64,000 nucleotides of DNA, from positions 5,974,501 through 6,038,500 of the forward strand of contig NC_084819.1 in the NCBI RefSeq assembly GCF_963583255.1, written 5' to 3'. The translations under genes and the position numbers were made by a program. This DNA comes from Pyrus communis (Eukaryota; Streptophyta; Magnoliopsida; Rosales; Rosaceae). A model generated the notes under the pieces. The model had not been told where the DNA came from, searched no databases, and was given only the letters and a program-made list of their open reading frames with translations. Numbering within the stretch: position 1 is the stretch's first letter; each line of letters opens with the position of its first letter. Positions 1 to 10,756 of the stretch are shown in pieces.

Positions 1-119
1 CGTGGTTTAGGTTATTCTTTAAAACAAATTATATTTAAAATATTTTCCTTCTTAGATTAACATTTCTAAAAAATTCTATGTTCTATTTCAACTATGTGGC
101 ATATTATTGACAACCACAT

Positions 120-1125
120 CAGCAAAAGAGTGAGATTTACAATTACCGCACCATAATTTAACGGTTAAATTGAAGATTTAAGTAACAGATGAAGAAAATT
201 GCAACGAAAATACAAGTTTGTTTATGATATTCAAATTTTTGTTTTTAAATGTATGAGATTTAATGTATATGTGAAGTGGTTTCCTCCAAGTGGGACAGCA
301 AAAATGGACAACCGCCAAAAATATTGCCGCAAAGAACTTAGCTGGGATCCACAGCACACACTTCGCACGTAACACATCCACATCAAAACGTGCCAATTTC
401 AGTACAAAAAGAAAAAAAACAAAGTAAATAATGTGTGTGGTCCTTGTGCTTGGAGTTTACTCATTAATTTGCAACGACTTATACTTTATTATAATATTTT
501 AAAGGTTTTTCAATCAAAATAATTTTTTAAATTTGTATAATTCTTCATTTTGATCTTTGAAATTTGAAATCAATAAAAGTGATATCTGAAATTGTTCACT
601 ATCAATCATTTTGGTCCTTGGGTGAAAAATTATGTTAAATACAGATCAAAATGACATAATTCTTTTTAATTTAATAAACAATAGGCCAAAATAATTTGAC
701 TAAAATTTAGAGTATTTTTGTTATTTTATTCTTATTTTATGGAGATTTTTCTCAAACTGACTAAAATGATTGATTGTTGACAAACTTATGGATCAATTCT
801 ATCTATTTCAAATCTTAAGAATCAAAATAAAGAATTATGCAAATCTAAAGCTTATTTGTAAATCTAATTTGCAAGACATCTTATGCCGTTTTATCAACTT
901 AGGAACGACATCCGGTACTTTCTTAAAAATCACCATCTTACTTCAGTAAGCTTCCTTCTGCCACCTGTCCCCAGTCTTCATATAGTCAAAGTCAAATCAA
1001 TCTATATATTCTCCACGTTGTGTCAGTTTTTGTGTGCGTGTGTTGGGAACTCCGGAACTTGCGCATATATGCAAGCAACATTTCCCCACCTGGTGCCTCT
1101 CTCCTCCCTCGTGCCCACCCATCTT
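120..1125 (+). repeat. Distal duplicate of the CBF promoter (no gene attached)
   Basis: Two blocks here repeat the promoter of the CBF gene in the same order and orientation. Block 144-410 matches about 1382-1665, sharing the stretch around GAACTTAGCTGGGATCCA. Block 935-1125 matches about 1828-2030, sharing TTCCTTCTGCCACC, CTATATATT and CCGGAACTTGC. The copy is not followed by CBF coding sequence, so I read it as the promoter of a lost tandem unit. A palindromic element (532-847) separates the two blocks. Whether this copy still acts on the gene is unknown. Confidence 0.75.
532..847. mobile_element. Palindromic MITE inside the distal promoter copy
   Basis: The two ends form a long imperfect inverted repeat. 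The left end reads AATTTGTATAATTCTTCATT and the right end, reverse-complemented, reads AGATTTGCATAATTCTTTAT. The match continues inward to ATCAATCATTTTGGTC against ATCAATCATTTTAGTC. The proximal promoter copy lacks this segment at the matching point. I could not resolve a clean target duplication, so the superfamily is not assigned. Confidence 0.6.
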
Positions 1126-1339
1126 TCAGCCTCACCCGTTGGATTTGAAACCAGGCCAAACCCAAACTGCAGGCCACATTAGGCCCAAAAGTTGGAATGG
1201 TAAATCGGTAAATAAAATAAAATCAACCCATTTTTGTGAAGAGTGGCAAAAAGGTAGATAAATCAAAATCAACCTAATTTTACCGTAACTTATGAATAGT
1301 GTCAAAACCCGTGAATTGCTATTGTGTCCTATGTGACAT

Positions 1340-2161
1340 ATTACTGACTCCCACATTAACAAAAGAGCGTGACTAACAGTTGACAGAGTCTGATTTAACG
1401 GTCAAATTGAAAATTTGATAAACGAATATATAAAGTTACAATTAAAATAAAAGTTTGTATATAGAATTGATATATTTTAAAGATTTTGTACGAGATAACA
1501 ATTGTATTCAAATATATATCAAGAAGTGGTTTCCTCCATGTGAGACAGCCAAAAAGGGACAATCGGAAAATTGTTGCGGCAAGGAACTTAGCTGGGATCC
1601 ATAGCTCACATAGTTCGCACACAACACATAGACATTAAAAGGTGCCACAATTTCAGTAACAAAAAAGAAAAAATAAATAACACGTGCAGTTATGATGAAT
1701 TTGGACCAGTATTTGAGCTCTACTTATTATTTTGTAGGCGGTGATGATGCTTTATTGTAATATTTTTAAATTTTAAAATTTTCGAAGTATATTTATATTT
1801 GAAAATAAAATAAAATAAAATACGAACATTACTTAGTTGGGTAAGTTTCCTTCTGCCACCTTCCAACGGTCCTCACATGGTCCAAGTCAAAAATCATTCT
1901 ATATATTTTCTCTACATTGTCTGTCTCACTCTGTTTTTGTGTATGGGAACACCGGAACTTGCCTCTGTGGGCAACATTTCTCCACGTGGCGCCTCTTGAC
2001 ACTCCGTGTGCAACTAGCATGGACCCGGGGCCCACTCAAGACCCTCCCAATCCAAAGCTATAAAAACCACCTCACTCTCTCCCCAATTTTCAGCCTGCAA
2101 CCCTAAAAGTTGTACTAAAACACACTCTCAACTCACAGCTTTCTCGGACGCAGCAGAACAA
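1340..2161 (+). promoter_or_regulatory. Proximal promoter and 5' leader of the CBF gene
   Basis: A TATA box, TATAAAAA, lies at 2059-2066, about 100 bases before the ATG, which puts the start of transcription near 2090. Upstream are two G-boxes CACGTG (1681-1686 and 1983-1988), CACATG (1874-1879) and ACTCCG (2001-2006). CACATG and ACTCCG are the ICEr1 and ICEr2 sequences known from Arabidopsis CBF promoters, where ICE1-type bHLH and CAMTA factors act during cold. The motifs are seen directly; cold regulation here is inferred from the family. Confidence 0.65.
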
Positions 2162-2965
2162 ATGAACACGATCACCAGGCAACTCTCCGATTCAGCCGAA
2201 AAGCCAGAATCGAGTTCCGACACAAGCGTCACGACTCGAAGCCAGCTAACTTCGTTCTCCGACGAGGAGGTCATTTTGGCGTCCAGCACGCCGAAGAAGC
2301 GAGCGGGGAGGAGAGTTTTCAACGAGACAAGGCACCCGGTTTACAGAGGAGTGAGGAGGAGGAACAACGACAAGTGGGTGTGCGAAATGAGAGAACCGAA
2401 CAAGAAGAAGTCGAGGATATGGCTCGGAACTTATCCAACGGCAGAGATGGCAGCTCGGGCGCATGACGTGGCGGCATTGGCCTTTAGAGGGAGGCTTGCC
2501 TGCCTCAATTTTGCAGACTCGGCATGGCGCCTGCCTGTTCCGGCTTCCACTGATTCAGTGGATATCAGGCGGGCGGCCGCGGAGGCTGCAGAGACATTCA
2601 GGCCAGCTGAGTTTGGCGGAGTGTCGGAAAGTGGGGATGATGAGAAGGAGAGCAAGAAGATGGAGGGGGAGAAGGATTGTGGAGGTGCGGAGCAAAGCGA
2701 TTGTGGAGGTGCGGAGCAAAGCGATTGTGGAGGTGCGGAGCAAAGCGATTGTGGAGGTGCGGAGCAAAGCGACTGTGGAGGTGCGGAGCAAAGTGGCAGC
2801 TCGTTTTACTTGGATGAGGAGGAAATGTTCGCCATGCCAAGGTTGCTTGATAGTATGGCCGAAGGGCTTCTGCTCTCTCCACCTCGCCGTTCAGCTGGTG
2901 GCAACATGAACTGGGATGATATGGGAAGCAATGATGACGTCAATCTGTGGAGCTTCCCAAAGTAA
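2162..2965 (+). CDS. CBF: CBF/DREB1 cold-response transcription factor (AP2/ERF), complete
   Basis: This is an intronless gene for a 267-residue nuclear activator of the CBF/DREB1 group, which binds CRT/DRE elements (core CCGAC) in cold-induced promoters. The first CBF signature [16 protein letters not shown] is at residues 44-59. The AP2 domain spans about 60-117, with the DREB-typical Val73 and Glu78. The second signature DSAWR is at 119-123. The C-terminal half is acidic and ends in LWSFPK, close to the usual LWSY/F ending. Residues 172-211 are five copies of an 8-residue repeat (DCGGAEQS), which makes the protein longer than the usual 210-230 residues. The ATG follows a TATA box and short leader. 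The start is supported by a typical Ser/Thr-rich N-terminus. Which apple or pear paralogue this is cannot be told without alignment. Confidence 0.96.
   Translation: MNTITRQLSDSAEKPESSSDTSVTTRSQLTSFSDEEVILASSTPKKRAGRRVFNETRHPVYRGVRRRNNDKWVCEMREPNKKKSRIWLGTYPTAEMAARAHDVAALAFRGRLACLNFADSAWRLPVPASTDSVDIRRAAAEAAETFRPAEFGGVSESGDDEKESKKMEGEKDCGGAEQSDCGGAEQSDCGGAEQSDCGGAEQSDCGGAEQSGSSFYLDEEEMFAMPRLLDSMAEGLLLSPPRRSAGGNMNWDDMGSNDDVNLWSFPK
2675..2794 (+). repeat. In-frame 24-bp tandem repeat, 5 copies, in the CBF gene
   Basis: Five consecutive 24-bp units start at 2675, 2699, 2723, 2747 and 2771. Each encodes DCGGAEQS. The first four units are identical and the fifth differs at two silent positions. 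The truncated copy at 12.6 kb has only three units. The period keeps the reading frame, so copy-number change lengthens or shortens the acidic activation region without breaking the protein. Confidence 0.97.
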
Positions 2966-4512
2966 TAGATATTTATCCAGGTGTATTCATCATCCCTAAG
3001 GACACTATGCGTTTATTTTTTCATTTAATTTTTGTCATTAAAAAAATAGTGTCCGTTGTTTATGCGTGTAAAAACAATTATAATTTATATATAGTTTGAT
3101 TATATTTTAGTCCAAGGGAAATATCTTGTTTTAGACCTCTAAGGGTATTGATGGTACTAAATAATACACTGTTAGTGTGAGATATTTAGGTTCATTATCC
3201 ATAAAGTTACTAAATTTGGATTGATTGAATATAAAGGTATCTAATTTTGTATGATTAAGATATGCTCTTTTATGGAAATATCTTGCTCTATTTTAGTATG
3301 TGGTGTAGCAGTGAAGTGAGGTGCTTGCCTCCATATTACGTCTGTGGCCATAAGTCCTTACACGTGTCAGGTATTGCATGAGTTGACTTGTTTCTTTATA
3401 CGGGGTTTCATAGATCTGTTGAATTGGTGGCCTGGGTGTTAACTTTCTGAACTTGGCCTTCCTTCCTTGTCCCTGTTTCTCACCCATTGGTTAATCTGAA
3501 CGTCGTGGTTCTATGTCCCCTTTATTTTATTTTACATGGAAGTGTTTTCAAAATAATCAAAAACGTTTTTGTTAAAAATGTTTTTAGAATTGATTCATAA
3601 CAAAAATATAAGTGAATCTTGAAAATGCAGTTGGAGTGCTTTTTACAACTAGCTTTTCTTTCAAAACATACTTCAAGTATTTTTTAGAACTTAAAAACGT
3701 TTTCACCCATGACGATTTCAATCATTTAAAAGTACTTCAATCGAATTCTTACTTTAATTGTACGTGCTCATGAGAAACCCGGCATTAATCGATTATCATA
3801 TGGGGAAACACAAGGGACCAGATCCCCAACTTTACTCACACCTGTTGCTGAGGTAGATTATATATTCCACTGCAACACCAAAATGAACGTAGGACACCAT
3901 AGTCTTACTGTCTTAGGGTTTAGGGTTCAATCCACCTCTTACACAGGTGAACAAAGTTCCATGAAATAACTCACCCAGAAAATACGTACTTTCGAGTAAG
4001 GTAGATTAACCCAAGAGTCTACCTTTTACAGAGAAACATAAAAAATGAATGGCACAAGTGAAGAATGTATATAAACAACACCACTGCCAACAGAAAAAAA
4101 ACTCCAGCCCAAGACACCTGTTACAGAGGAAGACAAACATGGCACCTATAAGCAAAGGTATGCGTGTCTTTTCTCTTCTCTGCCTTCGTCTTTCCGAGTT
4201 CGTTTCTTCTTCCAAAACAGGCATGCAGCCGTCTCCTTTTATTTCCCCTCATCGCTTGGAATCTTCCTTTAAATCCCAATTGTTTTGGTTTTGGTCTCAA
4301 CCCTCCACTTGTCAATTTAGTGAGGAATATGAAGGATAATATTGGGCATAAAAGGGAAGCACGAACTTTCCTACAAAAATGGTCAGAATGGTTCTCTAGC
4401 TGGGGTTTAAATCCCCAGCTAAAACGGATTGCATAATTTTGAAATCCGGACAGCAGTCATTATTCACTAAAACGACCATAATTCATTGGACGAATATCGG
4501 ACTGACATGATT
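2966..4512. repeat. 3' flank of CBF unit A, shared with unit B
   Basis: No gene is seen. The stretch matches 12845-15565 in unit B almost base for base, except that unit B carries two transposons (13024-13991 and 14294-14491). It includes two telomere-type heptamers (TTTAGGG) near 3915. Short reading frames here are not conserved as proteins. Confidence 0.85.
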
Positions 4513-4781
4513 CTAGCGCCATTGGAAGGAAGACTTCCTTAGCTTTCCATCCATATGTGCTATGCAATCTGGTTTCTCTGAATGCATAAATGGCAGCCTA
4601 CTGAAGTCGCTTGGCAGAAACTCCCACATTTCAGATTTTCCAAATTTTGTTTCACATCTGGGTTTTAGGCATCGCTTTGATATCCCGCAATCTTCTTTTG
4701 AACGTTCATGGACCATCTTTAAGCTCTCAAAACTCCTCCACTCAGGCTCAAAATTCCTTTCTTTGCATTTAGTCCTACAAA
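4513..4781 (-). pseudogene. Last-exon fragment of an unrecognised gene (copy A)
   Basis: On the minus strand an acceptor-like TTTTGTAG at about 4782-4789 is followed by an open frame that runs to a TAG at 4513. The frame reads TKCKERNFEPEW near its start and GKSEMWEFLPSDFSRLPFMH in the middle, and ends SSFQWR. It looks like the terminal exon of a real protein, but I do not recognise the family. Copies lie at 15566-15769 and 36546-36749. Copy B has a TAA just upstream in this frame and copy C has lost four bases, so the frame is decaying. No upstream exons are visible nearby. Confidence 0.5.
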
Positions 4782-4855
4782 ATAAGAAAACTACAAATAA
4801 ACTGCTAAAGGATGAAAAACTATTGCAAAGGGTATTTTTAAAGCAAGTCTTTTAT

Positions 4856-5050
4856 CAGTTGGATGAGGAGGAAATGTTCACCTCACCCTTCAGGTGGCTG
4901 CATTTTTAAAGCAATGCTGATGTCAGTCTGTGAAGCTTCTTAAATTAATAGATTACACTTTGCGTTTATTTTTTCATTCAATTTTTACCACTAGATAAAA
5001 TAGTGTCCGTTGTTTATACGCGTGAAAACAATTATAATTTATAAGGTTGT
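4856..5050 (+). pseudogene. Relic of a CBF 3' end (copy A)
   Basis: The sequence TTGGATGAGGAGGAAATGTTC at 4859-4879 repeats the CBF codons for LDEEEMF. After a gap, AGCAATGCTGATGTCAGTCT matches the CBF end (SNDDVNL), followed by the same 3' untranslated sequence (GCGTTTATTTTTTCATT, ATAGTGTCCGTTGTTTAT). The AP2 domain and most of the C-terminus are missing. It is the remains of an older tandem CBF unit; related copies lie near 15.9 and 42.1 kb. Confidence 0.8.
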
Positions 5051-5774
5051 TGCGTTACATTTTAGTTGATCCTAAATATCTCACACTAACGTTGTCTTGT
5101 ATATACCATTAATACCCTTAACGGTCTAAAACAAGATATTTTATATAAAGTTACTAAATTTGGAGTGATTGAATATAAAGGTATCTAATTTTGTGTGATT
5201 GAGATATCTTGTTCTTGTCTGGAATATCTTGCCCTTTCCTAGTATGTGGTGTAGTAATGAAAGGAGCTTGCTTTCCTCCATTATACGCATGTGGTCATAA
5301 TTGTTACACGTGTCAGATATTGCATGGGATTGGTGCTCACGCGGCATATAATAATAGAAATGGAAAGAAAACTGTTATTAGCATTTCAAAAATCATATTC
5401 TACATTCTTTATAAGTGTAATTTTCTTTCTAATTATGGAAAGTTTGAAGTACCAAAATAGATTTTTGAAGTGCTAATAACAATTCCTAACGAAAATCACT
5501 TTTTACTTGTTTATGCACCAACACTATAGCTTTCCACTTATATTTACTAAATTAAGTGAAAAAGAGAAAAATTTCAAGAGAACAACTTCAAAATAGCATA
5601 AGAATTTGCTTCCTTAATTTGTTATCAAATAGCAATACATTTACACAAAAACGAGAGCAAGTACCGGGTTGTTATATTAACACTCCATATTTGGTTGACT
5701 GTACTCACATTTACTTTTTAAATTAAAATTTATCTTAGCACATCCCGCATGTTTTCTATTACTACCCTCATACC
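5051..5774. repeat. Flank of the CBF relic, shared by units A, B and C
   Basis: There is no gene. The stretch is also related to the 3' flank of the intact CBF gene (3080-3380), which confirms an older duplication. One segment of about 75 bases (5083-5140) is inverted relative to that flank. The rest matches 16.1-16.8 kb and 42.3-43.1 kb. Confidence 0.75.
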
Positions 5775-6820
5775 TAGAGGTGGAAAATTTTACCAAATTA
5801 CCATACTAACCGCCCTACCAACCATACCATACCAAATTATTACCAAAAATTTGTACCAATTGGTAATGGTACGGTATTTGTACCGTACCATACTATTTTG
5901 ATACGGCACTGGTATCCAAAACCAGTACCGATGGTATACCGTACCTACCAATATTATTAATATTATATTATGTATTTATTCATATAATTATTTGATGGCA
6001 AAATTAATAAAATTAATAATAATTATTGTAGAAGTGTAAAAAAAAAATATATATATACAATCACTCATAATGACAAACTTTACAACTTTCATAAAGAGGC
6101 CAGCTTCAAAATCCAACACTTTAATCCATAAACCTTAAATTTATATTTAATCGTCAATTGTCATTTACGCTTTATTCTTCTTACTGAATTTTATTTTTAA
6201 AATTTTATTTTTTGAAAACATGATCATCTGCCGGATGTAAGAAGATAAACAGTTTAGATCTTTGATATCACATTTCGATATTTACGGTTAACTGAAATAT
6301 AAGTTGATGTCATATAGTTTGTAGAACCTTTATAAACATCAAGCAATATTTTTACTAACCGTAAAACTCTGAACATAATATTAACGATCCAAACCGTTCA
6401 TCTTCCTGCATCCTCTAATAGATCATGGTTTCAAAAAAGAAAATCCAAAAAAAATAAAATTTGATGAGAAAAATGAAGCATAAATGTAAATAACAATCAA
6501 CGATTAAATTTTGATCAATCATTTATATGATTATAATGGCGAATTTCAAAGTTAAGCTCTTTACGAAAGTTGTAAAGCTTGTTATTACGAGCATTTATAT
6601 ATTTTTTTACACTTCTACATTAATTAAAAAATATTAAATTTTGGGCAAACTAAGTGGCGTAAAACAAAGTGGCAATTACCATTGGCATACCATACCAACC
6701 AAACTATTTGGTATATTGAAAGTTTGGTACGGTAATGGTAATAGATTTTATCGTACCAAATGTTTAGTATGGTAATTGGTACAGAGGTTTTGGTACGGTA
6801 ATGTACCAAAACCACCCCTA
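5775..6820. mobile_element. hAT-type non-autonomous element (1,046 bp)
   Basis: The ends TAGAGGTGG and CCACCCCTA are inverted repeats. Perfect 8-bp target duplications CTCATACC flank them (5767-5774 and 6821-6828), as expected for hAT. Many short GGTAC/GTACC palindromes fill the subterminal parts. There is no transposase frame. Unit C has the empty site (43109-43116). Unit B carries only the left end (16839-16950). Confidence 0.88.
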
Positions 6821-6828
6821 CTCATACC

Positions 6829-7177
6829 TCACACTCTCATACACCCACAATCATCAATTTACCACAAATCAAACTCTTCATCTGTTTCAAACAAAAGAAT
6901 AACTACATTTTAAAGATAAAAAAGATGAATTAAATTGTTGTATAAAATCTCCTTTCTACCATTTGATTTATATAGACATCCAAATGCCCTTTCAAATTTT
7001 CTTGAACAATAACGTTGGATTCCAAACATGAAGCATAAACGTAGGAATTGTTAAGGTCATATCAGTTTGTATAAATGGCTTTCCCGAGATTTGCAAAAGG
7101 AAAACATTTGTTTGTTTAAATACTGCCAACGGACGTACATCATTTTATGAAGGATTATAACCAATTCTAAATTCCTT
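6829..7177. repeat. Unit A segment shared with unit C
   Basis: No gene is seen. The stretch matches 43117-43305 and 49432-49597 in unit C, where a 6-kb CACTA element lies between the two parts. Confidence 0.75.
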
Positions 7178-7966
7178 CACTACAACAGAATTGGTCTTTT
7201 ACGACACACACAGACTGTAAACGGTTGTTCATGACGTGTGCTCCCAAACAGTAAAAGCCCTTATTGTAAAAGATGTTTTGGCAAATACGACGTTCTCTAG
7301 TAGCTGTGAATAATTTAAGCAAAACACGTCCTAAATGCTTTTTAAGGCATGCCTTGCGCACCTTAATTGGTATTAGATACGGCGTTGATGAAATGTTGTA
7401 ATACTACGAAAATAATTACGGCATACCTGTGTGTCGTAATTTATATTTGATACGGCGTTTGTTGAGTGTCATAATAATGTGAAAGCAATTACGGCATACA
7501 TCGTATATCGTAAACAAAGACTAGCATCAACAATTACTGCTGATTTTGTATACAGTAAGAAATTTGTCACTTGAAAGACTTCACTTTTCGTTGAACACCT
7601 CCAAACAAAATCCTTTGAGAGTGAAATACTACTCCTAATGCTTGAACCACTGTAATTGCTATCTCTATCTGCATAGACATAAGCACATGGGGCAAAAGAA
7701 AATCTATTATACTACTACATGTAAAAATACACATTTAATCTCAAGTAAGAAATGTGATAATGAAAGGAAACCTAATCATTGTCATACAAACCTAAATTCC
7801 TAATTATGCCTTCACAGTTTTATTGTTTTACACTCATACATGTATCAAATGACTAAAATATACACAAATTAGCCCTTACAGTTTTATTGTTTCCTATAAC
7901 TTGCATAAAAATCATATACTTGCGAGTAGATAAATTTATGAGTCTCTAACATTTCACGCATGAAGA

Positions 7967-8044
7967 ATTGATGCAGCAAGTAGAAGATTGAATATTAGAT
8001 TAGTGGACATGGTTATCAATTATGATATCCCAAAAAATTCTAAG
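7967..8044 (+). pseudogene. Captured exon of a DEAD-box RNA helicase
   Basis: The frame starting IDAASRRLNI and continuing LVDMVINYDIPKNSK matches the helicase C-terminal motif V region (ASRGLDIP, then VDxVINYDIPTNSK) of the DEAD-box ATP-dependent RNA helicases. Changes such as GLDIPS to RLNIRL hit conserved positions. The exon ends exactly at a donor, AAG|GTAAGA, where helicase genes would continue into the HRxGRTAR motif; that next exon is absent. It lies inside CACTA 1, so I read it as transposon-captured, non-functional cargo. Confidence 0.8.
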
Positions 8045-8894
8045 GTAAGATTCACTGTTTTTTTACCTACTGGCTTGCTATTATCAATTTACATCAAAGT
8101 TAGCCATTTATCTGGTTTTTGGGTCTTAATATATTACAAATTCAACATCAACAGAAGCACCAACAAATTTCAATTTTTTTTTCATTTCTTTTTGTTCCAT
8201 TTTCTTCAATCCAATCAACTTTCTTGGGAACTAAAACAAAAGAACAAAAAGAGAGAGTTCCCAACCTGCCTCAACTTCGTCTTTGGAAACTAGGCACTGG
8301 GAACAGAAAGAGTTCTCAACCAAGATACTCTAGCTAGTCAAAGGAGATGGATTCGGTTGGTAAGTTAAGAGCTAGTCAAAACAAAACGTTAACTTAGAAA
8401 TTGATAAAGACTTTAATACTAATAAAATTAAGTATAAACTTTTCCACTCATTACCACTCCATTTGCAACCTCTTCGTTTAAAAATTCACCAAAGACTTGA
8501 ATGCTACCTGAAAATAGTAAAAAGAAATAGAATATATAAGTGAATATAAATCATACCAAAGGAACTCAATATAATTATCATTTTTATCCGATAGTACAAA
8601 CTAAACAAAGTACTACACTATTACTATAACAAACTCACAGAGTCCTAGGCTAAGCAACAAAGTCGATAATTCAAGTATTAGGCTAAGCCCCAGTGTTATT
8701 CTACTACCACAACATACTCACAGATTATTTGGATTTTCAAAACAGATTATTTGGAATGCAGTATCACTATAAGTCTGTAACATCTCCATCTCCTTTGCAA
8801 AAGTAGAACCTTGTTGAGTACCCTATATGACCTAGAGGTCCGGGACATGCATACAAAGAAACTCAAGTCACTCTGCAATCCCAACCAAATCACA

Positions 8895-8925
<31 letters not shown>

Positions 8926-9327
8926 CAAAATTAACAAATCCCCAACACCATAATTAAAACTCTTCAGAATTCTGAAACAGATCTAAGTATGAAACTGAAA
9001 AGCAAGAGTTTGCACTATAATTCTACAATTATCTATTCCTTATGATGACTTGTAAACTAAAAATCAAAAGATGTGATTTTGTATTCGATGACAGATCGAA
9101 AACAAGCACTAAGTGGTTACTAATTGACAAAGGGTCTTACTGTCAACACTTTAAATAACAAAACCTTAATTTTGCGCTCAAGTTGCCAAAAATTAAACAA
9201 ATTATAATTAACATTTGATTCCAGAATTGACCAAATCCAAATCCAAATCCCTAAATTCAAATTCAAATACCTAAATCTAGAAAGCCCCAATTTATTTCAA
9301 TCTTAAATCCCTAATTGCATACCTTAT

Positions 9328-9600
9328 TTGGAACATAGATGGTGGTCAGGAGTCAGGACCGTTGAGTGCAGGTGGCGGGAGAGAGTCGAGAGTCGACAGG
9401 AAATGATGGTGGTACCGTGGTTGGAGACGAGAGAGATATCGAGGCCACTGGGATTGGGACATACGAGAGTAAGTCAACAACACTTCGACAAACGGGGACG
9501 GATGGAGGAGCTTCGCTGGGAATGAGAGATACGAATATGAGAGAGTGAAAGTCGAGAAAGATACTGTGTGAGAGAGGCAGAGAGAAACAAACAGAACCTG
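9328..9600 (-). other. Exon-like CT-rich leader on the minus strand inside CACTA 1
   Basis: Read on the minus strand, this is a CT-rich stretch like a plant 5' leader. A short frame beginning MSQSQWPRYLSRLQP leads towards a donor-like AATAAG|GTATGC near 9325. It could be the first exon of a captured gene or the element's own transcript leader. No protein family is recognised. Confidence 0.3.
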
Positions 9601-9633
9601 AGATATGTATGGTAAATGAAAGGTGTAGATTGA

Positions 9634-9976
9634 GGACTGGTTTGGTACTGAGGTGATTCTGAAAAAAGTTGGTATAAAAAAAAGCTGTGAGCTGTTTTTG
9701 TGTTTGGTAAACATTCAGCTTCAGCTTTTTTTCACAGTTTTGGGTGAAAAAAAGCCAAAAACAAGAAGCTGCAAAACTCAGCTTTGAAAAACTGGCTTTT
9801 TTTCACATTTGTTTTACATAAAAGTTTACCAAACACTATAATACTGCTTCTTTTTTTCAAAAGCACTTTTACAAAAAAGTTTACCAAACACTCTGCTGCT
9901 TTATTTCACAGCTGCTTATTCTCAAAGCACAGCAGAAGCAGCTTTTTTTCAAAGCACAACAATACCAAACCAGTCC
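9634..9976. mobile_element. PIF/Harbinger-like MITE (343 bp) nested in CACTA 1
   Basis: The ends GGACTGGTTTGG and CCAAACCAGTCC form perfect terminal repeats, flanked by TGA on both sides (9631-9633 and 9977-9979). The interior has repeated GTTTGGTAAAC blocks. In reverse orientation its two halves match the two arms of the cargo-bearing element at 52605-53804. Confidence 0.8.
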
Positions 9977-10756
9977 TGAATATCATGATTTGGATCTGAA
10001 ATCAACAGTCCAAGCCGGTTACCGGTTCCTCATTTATTAAAGAAAAATAAAGGGATGTTGGGGAAGCTATGTGGGAGCGAGATCTTGATTCAAGAAAAAT
10101 AAAAGAACGCGCGGGGTGGGAAGTTTAGGTGGGAAGGTATTTACGACGTATTATTCGTGCCATAAAGGCTAGGTACTCAAATATATAGAAAATTCACTTT
10201 ACGATATAACACGAAGCTTTAAAAGAGAAGGAAAGTACATCGTATAAATTGTCAAATACAGCACACAACGCTTAAGCCGTAAATATTTTTATTTAACGAC
10301 TTGCATAAAAGTGATGTTGAGAATGTGAGATTATGCGCAAGTATTATGACATGAACTTTATGAATGTCACGAATAATATCATTTAAGCCATGTTGGTCTG
10401 TACGTTGTATATTTCAAGTCGTAAAAGACCTAAACTGTTGTAGTGCTTTGAAGGTTATTACCAAACGGCATTGCTTCCATTCTAACCAGCAAAAACATAG
10501 AATTTCTTCATCATCAAATAGCCACAATAATAATACATTTGATTATATTTAGAAATTTTACAATATTCTCCACTTTTCTTCCTATTTTTTGGATTTCAAT
10601 TAGAGCAGGACTTTGCAAAAGGTCAATTTATATTGCATAAGTTGACTTGTTTCATTTCTCTGGGTTTCTTATTTCAGAGGGTGTTAACTTTCTGGACTTG
10701 GCCTCTCTCCCTCCTCTCGCTGTTTCTTACCTCGTGGTTAATGAACGCCGTTGCTC

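Larger units (their letters stand above)
7178..10445. mobile_element. CACTA transposon 1 (3,268 bp), non-autonomous, with captured gene sequence
   Basis: The left end CACTACAACAG and right end CTGTTGTAGTG are inverted repeats, flanked by the 3-bp target duplication CTT (7175-7177 and 10446-10448). This is diagnostic of CACTA/En-Spm elements. Unit C has the empty site at 49595-49597. Subterminal regions repeat a TACGGC/GCCGTA-type motif. No transposase frame is seen. The interior holds a DEAD-box helicase exon (7967-8044), a GA microsatellite (about 8898-8924), an exon-like CT-rich leader on the minus strand (9328-9600) and a MITE (9634-9976). Confidence 0.9.

Noticed and set aside
2463..2909. 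Long overlapping frames on other strands and frames of the CBF gene
   Set aside because: They arise from the GC-rich coding sequence and the 24-bp repeat. The AP2 frame is unambiguous.
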